From NCBI GenBank assembly GCA_013150915.1, contig JAADJE010000055.1:1-50404 (forward strand): a DNA stretch of 50,404 nucleotides, written 5' to 3'. The stretch is from Gammaproteobacteria bacterium. GTDB taxonomy: Bacteria > Pseudomonadota > Gammaproteobacteria > BMS3Bbin11. Within the stretch, counting starts at the first letter, position 1. Each line of letters starts with the position of its first letter. Positions 40,972-50,404 of this stretch are shown one piece after another. The notes under the pieces were generated by a model. The model was not told the DNA's origin. It was given only the letters and a program-made list of their open reading frames with translations, and searched no databases. The translations under genes and the position numbers were made by a program.

Positions 40972-43010
40972 TGTCCCGGCCTGAATTCATTCACAGTCCG
41001 GGCAAGCCTTTGCTGCTGTTCTTTGTGTGTATTGCCCGCATATAAAATAGCGATATAGGCCTCCGTTACTGACATTACCCGTTCCCGTAAATCCGGACGA
41101 GCCCCGATTACTCGTCGGGCGAATCTTGCCGGCCCCTCTGACGGCGATCTGACAATTCCAACGCGACACAGACGGCGGCAATATTTCTGATACTGCCGTA
41201 CAGCCGGATCAATTTTTTTTCTACGAAATAATAGCCATGCCTGAATACCGACAACCAGTGACACCAGCCCCGCCAGCAAGAATACCAGCTTACCCCAGTC
41301 CGTCTGCTGAAAACCAAACCAGCGAAGTAAGCCGTTCTGATTTTTTCTGCCATAATCGATCACCCATTTATACCAGCGGGTATTTACGCCATCCCAGAAT
41401 AATTTCACCCCCTTAATTGTTCGACTAAACAGCGTCCCCGCTAAGATTGCCTGCAACCTTTCACCCGCCACATTACCCAAGGGCTGGCCCTGTTCCATTA
41501 ACTCTCGCATTGCAGAAAAACCATATTCAATTCTTTCTGGGGCAACCGCTGAGGTTGGGTCTACTCTGACCCAGCCACTTTCATCCAGCCAGACTTCCGA
41601 CCAGGCATGAGCATCACTTTGCCTGACAATTAAGTAATCACCCCGCTCATTCCATTCCCCGCCCTGGTAACCGATAACCACACGAGCCGGTATTCCAGCT
41701 AGCCGCATCATAATGGTAAAAGAAGAGGCGTAGTGCTCACAATAGCCCCTTCGTGTATCAAGCATAAAACTTTGTACGGGTTTATCTCCCAATAACGGTG
41801 GTTGTAGGGTATAGAAAAATTCATTGTCCCGATAATAGTCAAAAACGGCCTTAATGTATGCCTTGTCACTGCCGGCCTCCCGATAAAGTTTGTCTGCCAG
41901 GCGGGTGAGCCGCGCACCCTTCACTGAACTTATGTCAAGATTTCTTTGTCGTACACCGTTAGATATCCCGGTAAATTTATACTCAATCGCGGACTTCATT
42001 TGCAATTGTAGCCGTTCACGAACTGGCTCCATGCTGCGCAAAGTCTGACCTGTCCCCCATTTAAGTTCAGCGGGCTTGCTTACCGGCATATCAAGTACAA
42101 ATATCCATTTTTGATTTGACGGTTCCTGCAATATTGAATACTCAATCAAGTCCTCTTTTTCATACCTTACTGCACCGGCAATGGCCTTCACTTGTGGGCC
42201 TTCTTTCCAAACCCCCTGTTCATATTTTTCCAGCACCAGACCACGCCAGTAGCGTTGTTTTGTAACCGGAGGAGACCTGCCGTTAAACTCTACCCTGAAG
42301 GCCACTTTTTCACTCTGGTTCAATTCATTAATGCTGCCCGGTTTCATTGTATCCGACATCCCTGTCAACCCGGCGTGGCTGTCGCTGGGCAGTCCAAACA
42401 GGCCTCCCTGCAAGCGGGGAAACAGCAGGAATAACAAGATAGCAACAGGTAGCCCCATCATGACTATGGCAGCGGCACGCTTCAGCATAGTGAATGGTTT
42501 TTGTCTGTTACGGTGGTTCAGGTACATCATAACCGTGAAAAGAACGATAATTACAACGATCAAATAGACGCCCAGCCAGAGAGATTGTGAATAGAGAAAG
42601 TTTGTCAGGACAATAAACAGACTGAGAAACACAACCAGCATGTAATCACGCAGGGTCCTTAGTTCAAGAAACTTCAGCATCGTCAATGCCACCAGCATGG
42701 CAACACCTGCATCACGCCCGAGCAGAGTATGGTAATGCTGAAAAAGAAGAAATAACACAGTGAAAATTATAACTATTCGAATAACGCTGCCGGGTGGAGT
42801 CCCGTTTGTGGTAATGATTTTGTAACGCCAGCCAAAAACAAATATCCCAAGCAGTGTAAACCATACGGGCAAACGACCCAGGTGTGGACTCACTGACAGC
42901 AAAAAGGCAATAAACAAAGAATACAGTGCCTGCCTGTCTGGCTTGATCTCCTGACCGGTACTGATATGAAATTTTTGCTTTATCAAAATAACGCTAATAT
43001 TTTCAGACAC
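40968..43010 (-). CDS. TgpA-like transglutaminase-domain membrane protein (DUF3488)
   Basis: RRGYCEHYASSFTIMMRLAGIPARVVIGYQGGEW; N-terminal transmembrane segments; next to DUF58 and MoxR genes. Confidence 0.92.
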   Translation of the reverse strand: MSENISVILIKQKFHISTGQEIKPDRQALYSLFIAFLLSVSPHLGRLPVWFTLLGIFVFGWRYKIITTNGTPPGSVIRIVIIFTVLFLLFQHYHTLLGRDAGVAMLVALTMLKFLELRTLRDYMLVVFLSLFIVLTNFLYSQSLWLGVYLIVVIIVLFTVMMYLNHRNRQKPFTMLKRAAAIVMMGLPVAILLFLLFPRLQGGLFGLPSDSHAGLTGMSDTMKPGSINELNQSEKVAFRVEFNGRSPPVTKQRYWRGLVLEKYEQGVWKEGPQVKAIAGAVRYEKEDLIEYSILQEPSNQKWIFVLDMPVSKPAELKWGTGQTLRSMEPVRERLQLQMKSAIEYKFTGISNGVRQRNLDISSVKGARLTRLADKLYREAGSDKAYIKAVFDYYRDNEFFYTLQPPLLGDKPVQSFMLDTRRGYCEHYASSFTIMMRLAGIPARVVIGYQGGEWNERGDYLIVRQSDAHAWSEVWLDESGWVRVDPTSAVAPERIEYGFSAMRELMEQGQPLGNVAGERLQAILAGTLFSRTIKGVKLFWDGVNTRWYKWVIDYGRKNQNGLLRWFGFQQTDWGKLVFLLAGLVSLVVGIQAWLLFRRKKIDPAVRQYQKYCRRLCRVGIVRSPSEGPARFARRVIGARPDLRERVMSVTEAYIAILYAGNTHKEQQQRLARTVNEFRPGH

Positions 43011-43875
43011 ACAGAGATGTGTTTTTCATCATTTGCCGGTGAAACCTTTTCCCCGGGCAGATCCAGCCCGAAACTTATTCCCTGCGCGGCGGCCTCTATC
43101 ACCCAACGAGTAAGCAGACTGATTCGATGCTCTTTATCTCCATGTGTATCATCCCAGTGAAACATCATTTCAGGCATTTCTCCCCCGAGAAAGGTCTTAC
43201 AATACAATCCCTTGCCCCTGGCATAGGTTTTCCAGTCTATGTGCTGCGGTGGATCGCCTTTCCTGAATTTTCGCAGGTCTGAATAGTCGTCATGACTATT
43301 TTTTGTCAGCGCGGGTCTCGGGCGATTCCCCGTGACCCTTGGTGGAAAATCCTGCCACTTGGCCACTTGGCGGGTTCCGGATAAACCAGTGTTTTTCTAT
43401 CAAGTCCTGTGGGTTTACTCCATGAAAATAATAGCCCCAGTGGATAGCGAGTATTCACTTGCATCGTGGGCAATGAATACCACCCCCTTTTCCTTACCCT
43501 GGTACTGCACTCAATGGTCAATACATCTCTGGCGGAAAAATCCCTACGCCGGCTTTGATCACCCTTCATATCTATACCAATATCATAACGATCGCGCTTC
43601 GACCGGTTCGAAAGAATGAGTGTGTAGCGAAGTATGTTGCCTGCAAACACAGCACTGCATGTGCCGTAGGAAATGCACAGACCTTCCAGGTTACGATGCG
43701 TATATAACATGGAGACCAATACCGTCGAGGCCAGAATAAATGTCATCATATAGGCCAACGAATTATTGTAATTCACGGCAATCAGGAGCATCGCCAGCAG
43801 TACAAATGAAAATATAATACCGTGTCGCGTCGGCAGCATATAGAGGTTTGTTCTTGAAAGGCAGAGTTCCTTCAT
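42983..43875 (-). pseudogene. DUF58 protein, frameshifted by an 8-bp tandem duplication
   Basis: N-part 43306-43875 and C-part 42983-43366 (SDLRKFRKGDPPQHIDWKTYARGKGLYCKTF); CCACTTGGCCACTTGG at 43355-43370. Confidence 0.88.
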
Positions 43876-43884
43876 GGAGCACCT

Positions 43885-44808
43885 TTAGGGTACCGGCGTA
43901 ATTTCCAGTAGCCTATCCGCAGGATTCATCCCAAGATTCATGTGGCCCTCCTGATCCATTGCCTGCGTCAGTCTATGCCCGATAACGGCCGGCAGGACAT
44001 CCTGAACATCTTCCGGTATGACATAGTCTCTCCCAGCAAGCAATGCCCAGGCCCGCGCACCACTGACCAGGTTTAACGCTGCCCTGGGCGAGATACCATT
44101 GATAAAATTTGCTGAATTTCGTGATTCCTCAACCAGATCCTGGACGTAATCCAGTAGTGCTGGCCGGGTTTTTATCAATTTCGCTTCTTGCTGCCAGATA
44201 AGTAACTCCGATTTTGTAATCACGGCCTCACATTTTGTCAGCAGTTCACGACGGTCTTCTTTTTCCAGTAAGGTTCGCTCAGAATCTCGGTTCGGGTAAC
44301 CCAGACTAATTCGCATAAAAAACCGATCAAGCTGCGACTCTGGTAATGGGAAGGTGCCACTGTGCTCTAGCGGATTTTGTGTGGCAATAACAAAAAATGG
44401 ATCCGGCAGTAAATGTGTGCATCCATCGATACTTACCTGTCGCTCTTCCATCGCTTCCAGTAGTGCGCTTTGTGCCTTGGGTGAGGCCCTGTTTATTTCA
44501 TCCGCCAGTACCACACTGGAGAAAATCGGACCCGGGTGAAAGCGAAAACTGCTGTTGGCGACTTCAAATACCGAAACCCCTGTGATATCCGCTGGGAGCA
44601 TATCACTGGTGAACTGTATACGACTAAAATTAAGACCAATCGCTTTTGCCAGTGAATGGGCAAGCAGGGTCTTCCCCATCCCGGGAAGATCCTCAATCAG
44701 TAAATGGCCCCTGGCCAGAATACAACACAGACAAAGTTCAATTTTATCTTCTTTTCCGAGAACTAATTCGTTTAGAAACCTTCTAAGTTCGTTGAATCGT
44801 GTTTTCAT
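43885..44808 (-). CDS. MoxR family AAA+ ATPase
   Basis: HLLIEDLPGMGKTLLAHSLA; LADEINRASPKAQSALLEAMEERQV. Confidence 0.95.
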   Translation of the reverse strand: MKTRFNELRRFLNELVLGKEDKIELCLCCILARGHLLIEDLPGMGKTLLAHSLAKAIGLNFSRIQFTSDMLPADITGVSVFEVANSSFRFHPGPIFSSVVLADEINRASPKAQSALLEAMEERQVSIDGCTHLLPDPFFVIATQNPLEHSGTFPLPESQLDRFFMRISLGYPNRDSERTLLEKEDRRELLTKCEAVITKSELLIWQQEAKLIKTRPALLDYVQDLVEESRNSANFINGISPRAALNLVSGARAWALLAGRDYVIPEDVQDVLPAVIGHRLTQAMDQEGHMNLGMNPADRLLEITPVP

Positions 44809-44873
44809 TTTTATCCTGCAAAATGGTATGTTTCAATTGATTTTAGCCTCGTCACGCCATATCTTCACCCTAT

Positions 44874-45032
44874 AGGGCCCCTCTATTAATTCCGGATAGA
44901 TCAGATTGCATTCCAAATCGTTCCTATCAGGGCAAGGATCGCACGGAATAGCTGGCTATTGTGAAAATTCTTAACACGGAGAGGGGGGATTGGGGATGGG
45001 GTGTGAATATTCATGGATTAATAGAGGCGCCT
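44874..45032. mobile_element. MITE-like element, copy B
   Basis: Reverse complement alignable to 23009-23160 across its length; termini GGGCCCCTCTATTAATTC / GGATTAATAGAGGCGCCT. Confidence 0.8.
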
Positions 45033-45062
45033 ATCGTTCCTCTTATTATTTATCCCTCTAAT

Positions 45063-45196
45063 ATCACTGCTGTCCCGTTAAGCTGATCTTATTTTGCTGT
45101 CGTTACCGTAGTGCTTGGGATGCAGGGAACCCAATGGGGCTGTCATACCGGGTCAAGCCCGGCATGACGATGTGGCGTTAACGGGACAGCAGTGAT
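45063..45196. mobile_element. 134-bp MITE-like element with 19-bp perfect TIRs and CTAAT flanking duplication
   Basis: ATCACTGCTGTCCCGTTAA (45063-45081) / TTAACGGGACAGCAGTGAT (45178-45196); CTAAT at 45058-45062 and 45197-45201. Confidence 0.88.
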
Positions 45197-45252
45197 CTAA
45201 TATAGACCATCGTTAAAGACTTTCGAAGCTCATTGAAGCGAAAAAAAATAAA

Positions 45253-46002
45253 ATGAAAAAAATAGTTTCCCGGTTAATCCTTATTATTGCATTTATTACA
45301 TTGAATGCCTGTGCTACGACCCCGAATAAAGAAACAGAAATACCTGTACAGCCTGCAGTATCCGACAATGCCGTGAAAACAGATCCATTCGAACGTGTAA
45401 ACAGAAGAATTTTTACATTTAACGAAAAGGTTGATAAGTTTATTCTAACGCCTTTTGCCAAGGCTTATCGAAATGTTCTACCCCGACCGGTAAGAACAGC
45501 TGTTTATAACTTCTTCTCAAATACTACCGAGGGTAGAAATCTGATCAACAGTCTATTGCAGGGAAAGCTAAACAATGCCGCCGACACTTTTTCCCGACTG
45601 TTTATTAACTCTACCTTTGGCCTGGCGGGCCTGATTGATATTGCTACACTTTCCGGGCTCGAAAGACATGTTGAAGATCTCGGACAAACCCTCGCCGTAT
45701 GGGGTTTTGGTTTTGGTCCTTATATCGTAATTCCAATTATTGGTCCTTCCAGTGGTCGCGACCTGCTTGGACTTTATAGCTATTTTTCTTATACCGACCC
45801 GCTTAGGTACCTGGATAACAGAAATGCTCGTTTTTCACTGTTAGTGCTGGATATGGTTGATACTCGTTCACGCTACCTACGTGCCTCATCGGTATTCAGC
45901 TTTGCATCACTCGACCCGTATCAATTTGCCCGCGAAAGTTATTTTCAACATCGCCTGGATTATATTTATGATGGCTCGCCTCCAATAGAAACTTACGAAT
46001 GA
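45253..46002 (+). CDS. mlaA: MlaA/VacJ family lipoprotein
   Basis: Lipobox LNAC; DPFERVNRRIFTFNEKVDKFIL; GLIDIATLSGLERHVEDLGQTLAVWGFGFGPYIVIPI. Confidence 0.95.
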   Translation: MKKIVSRLILIIAFITLNACATTPNKETEIPVQPAVSDNAVKTDPFERVNRRIFTFNEKVDKFILTPFAKAYRNVLPRPVRTAVYNFFSNTTEGRNLINSLLQGKLNNAADTFSRLFINSTFGLAGLIDIATLSGLERHVEDLGQTLAVWGFGFGPYIVIPIIGPSSGRDLLGLYSYFSYTDPLRYLDNRNARFSLLVLDMVDTRSRYLRASSVFSFASLDPYQFARESYFQHRLDYIYDGSPPIETYE

Positions 46003-46025
46003 GCGCGATTCAAGGAAAATAACGC

Positions 46026-46847
46026 ATGGCTGTTTATGCAATTGGTGACGTACAGGGCTGCTATAAATCACTTCGTAAGTTAATCAAGCTTACCGGCTTT
46101 AAATCAGCAAAAGATCAATTATGGTTTTGCGGTGATTTGGTAAATCGTGGCCCGCAATCTGCTGATGTTCTTCGCTATGTAATGGATCTCGGTGATTCAG
46201 CCATCTGTGTGCTGGGCAACCACGACCTGAACTTGTTAGCCGTCGCAAATGGCTGCCGTGAAACCAAGATTTACGACACACTGGAAAACGTCCTTAACGC
46301 AGCAGATCGTGTTGAAATGCTTGACTGGCTACGTAAGCGGCCTCTTTTTCATCGCTCAGATGAATACAGTGTCTGCATGGTTCATGCCGGGATTTATCCC
46401 TCCTGGTCAATAAAAAAGACGGAGGCCCTGGCGAAGGAGGTACAGTGTGTACTGCACAAGGACGACTACAAAAACTTCCTCAATAAGATGTATGGAAACT
46501 ACCCTGCCTACTGGGACAATACACTGCGGGGCTGGGAGCGCTTGCGCTTCATAACAAACACCATGACCCGTATGCGCTATCTGGACACCTCTGGCGCGCT
46601 AGAACTTGATCTAAAATGTGCTCCCGGAAAACAGCCCCCAGGTTTTTATCCCTGGTTTAATGTTGAGGCGAAGCGTAAGCCGTCATGGAGGGTTATTTTT
46701 GGGCACTGGTCTACCTTAGGTCTCCATTGGCAAAACAATGCGATATGTCTCGACTCAGGCTGTCTCTGGGGAGGAAAACTCACTGCTGTTCGCATCGATA
46801 AGGATGACCCCGAGTTTTTCTCCCAAAACTGCAAGGGTTCGCTGTAA
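46026..46847 (+). CDS. apaH: Symmetrical bis(5'-nucleosyl)-tetraphosphatase
   Basis: MAVYAIGDVQGCYKSLRKL; FCGDLVNRGPQS; LGNHDLNLLAVA. Confidence 0.97.
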   Translation: MAVYAIGDVQGCYKSLRKLIKLTGFKSAKDQLWFCGDLVNRGPQSADVLRYVMDLGDSAICVLGNHDLNLLAVANGCRETKIYDTLENVLNAADRVEMLDWLRKRPLFHRSDEYSVCMVHAGIYPSWSIKKTEALAKEVQCVLHKDDYKNFLNKMYGNYPAYWDNTLRGWERLRFITNTMTRMRYLDTSGALELDLKCAPGKQPPGFYPWFNVEAKRKPSWRVIFGHWSTLGLHWQNNAICLDSGCLWGGKLTAVRIDKDDPEFFSQNCKGSL

Positions 46848-46930
46848 CCCACTGATTATACTGGGTTTTTAGTCCTTGATCCTTAGTTTGCAGTTTTACG
46901 ACCTACAATCCACGACTTCACAGATTCAGA

Positions 46931-49390
<2,460 letters not shown>

Positions 49391-49454
49391 TCAGGGGTTG
49401 ATATCTGGTTTTACTGGGGTTTTTTATCTGCGCTAAGGGGCTGTCCTGTGTGAC

Positions 49455-49470
49455 TGTTTCACGTGAAACA
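49455..49470. promoter_or_regulatory. parS-type ParB binding site (perfect 16-mer)
   Basis: TGTTTCACGTGAAACA. Confidence 0.9.
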
Positions 49471-49488
49471 TGTTTTATAGTTTTCTTT
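49455..49488 (+). repeat. 34-bp inverted repeat, left arm, containing parS
   Basis: TGTTTCACGTGAAACATGTTTTATAGTTTTCTTT; exact reverse complement at 50159-50192. Confidence 0.95.
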
Positions 49489-49606
49489 TTTATTCATTTT
49501 CTTGAATTTATCCGTGTTTTTCGCCCTTTATAGGCGAGTGGCCAGAAGAAAGCGCGCCCGCATGCTTGCCCAAAATAAAAGGCATTTTGGGTCCCCTGCG
49601 ATGCTC

Positions 49607-49676
49607 GGATAAGCTGGCGGGGTGTGAACTCGGGCTACGCCCTCAGACAGGCACACCCCGAAACCCCAGCTTATCC
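49607..49676. repeat. Stem-loop-forming inverted repeat within the parS-flanked island
   Basis: GGATAAGCTGG..GGGGTGTG / CACACCCC..CCAGCTTATCC. Confidence 0.8.
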
Positions 49677-49796
49677 TGTGCTTCTCGGCAAGCCTGAACG
49701 GAATTGTAAGGTCAAAATTAACTGCAAAATCAAAGACAATATTGTAAGTGCCGGGACGGCGTTACAGGGTTTGATCCTTTCTTTTATCTTTTGAAG

Positions 49797-50135
49797 CAAC
49801 CTTCCCCTTTTGGGTTGTCGAGCACTGGAAGGCTGAGCCGGATAAAGCGCGGTGCCTGTCTGAAGGCACAGCCCGAGTACACCGTGCCCGGTTCAGACTG
49901 AAACGCTCAGAGTAGCCGTAGGCCAACACAACGGAGCGGCTTTGAACAGCCGAAGACTGGCCCGAAGGGTGAAGGTCATGGATGGCCTGAATAAATGGTC
50001 CCCTTCTTGGGCTATCGAGGACTGAAAATCTGGCCGGAAAAGTGCGGTGTACGTCTGGGCGTAGAGAGTTCCTCGTGCCCGGTTTAAGTGGAAGTATGCA
50101 GAGCAGCCGCAGGCCAATACGATGGGGGCGGTTTT
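49797..50135 (+). repeat. Two diverged direct repeats of about 130-150 bp inside the parS-flanked island
   Basis: CCCCTTTTGGGTTGTCGAGCACTG... and CCCCTTCTTGGGCTATCGAGGACTG... blocks, both continuing to CGTGCCCGGTT and AGCCGYAGGCCAAYAC. Confidence 0.75.
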
Positions 50136-50158
50136 TTGTTCGTTTCTTTTGTCCCCAG

Positions 50159-50192
50159 AAAGAAAACTATAAAACATGTTTCACGTGAAACA
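50159..50192 (-). repeat. 34-bp inverted repeat, right arm, containing parS
   Basis: Exact reverse complement of 49455-49488. Confidence 0.95.
50177..50192. promoter_or_regulatory. parS-type ParB binding site (perfect 16-mer)
   Basis: TGTTTCACGTGAAACA. Confidence 0.9.
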
Positions 50193-50203
50193 CTTCACGA
50201 CGA

Positions 50204-50404
50204 TCAAAGCCTCATCGGCATGACAATATAAACTGTTTCTTCATCCCCCGGGACACGTATAGTGCCACTACTGTTTGCATCACTGAGTAACATTTCTATC
50301 TTTTCAGAAGTTATGGCGTTCAGGGCTTCGAGCATATAACCAACATTAAAACCTATTTCTACACTGTCACCTGTATATTCAATATCAATTTCATCAAAGG
50401 CCTC
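50204..50404 (-). CDS. dnaN: DNA polymerase III beta subunit, C-terminal part (truncated by window end)
   Basis: Reverse translation EAFDEIDIEYTGDSVEIGFNVGYMLEALNAI...TVYIVMPMRL*. Confidence 0.93.
   Translation of the reverse strand, partial: EAFDEIDIEYTGDSVEIGFNVGYMLEALNAITSEKIEMLLSDANSSGTIRVPGDEETVYIVMPMRL

Noticed and set aside
49893-50177. 94-aa minus-strand ORF MFYSFLSGDKRNEQKTAPIVLACGC...
   Set aside because: It lies entirely in the diverged repeat island and its start runs into the parS-bearing arm; most likely a spurious ORF from repeat sequence.

Overview
Gammaproteobacterial chromosomal window that is mostly housekeeping genes. Left to right: prmC-prfA-hemA (-); a TPR lipoprotein, lolB, ispE, tRNA-Gln and prs (+); a four-helix-bundle (S23/IVP-type) gene; rplY, pth, ychF and tRNA-Met (+); an exported hypothetical (+); a frameshifted methyltransferase (-); galT (+); a CBS / PII-like / DUF1538 operon (-); a Rossmann-fold protein (-); purD-tsaC (+); an lpd-like oxidoreductase, a frameshifted gpmA, ppsA and a DEAD-box helicase (-); trxA, rho, a frameshifted rpmE and prmB (+); a TrkA-N potassium channel plus a DUF6394-like protein (-); a DUF5362-like protein, an M13 peptidase and a PF14907-type nucleotidyltransferase (+); hemL-thiE-thiD-tgpA-DUF58(frameshifted)-moxR (-); mlaA-apaH (+); gyrB and the dnaN 3' end (-). 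The unusual content lies mainly between genes. (1) The gyrB-dnaN gap has no recF. It carries two perfect parS 16-mers (TGTTTCACGTGAAACA) inside a 34-bp perfect inverted repeat that bounds about 740 bp of diverged internal repeats. (2) Several repeat families are present: REP-like GTAGGAGCGCCGCCCTCGGCGCGAT inverted doublets, one of which supplies the hemA stop codon and another the lolB signal-peptide n-region; three MITE-like elements; CCACAGAGGACACGGAGG inverted pairs; and GTTGAAAGTTGAAAG / CAGTGTTCAGTGTTCAG tracts that abut stop codons. (3) Four genes are disrupted by non-triplet indels, two of them exact short tandem duplications (8 bp in DUF58, 4 bp in gpmA). No CRISPR array, prophage or transposase gene was seen. 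All family assignments are from motif recognition, without database searches.
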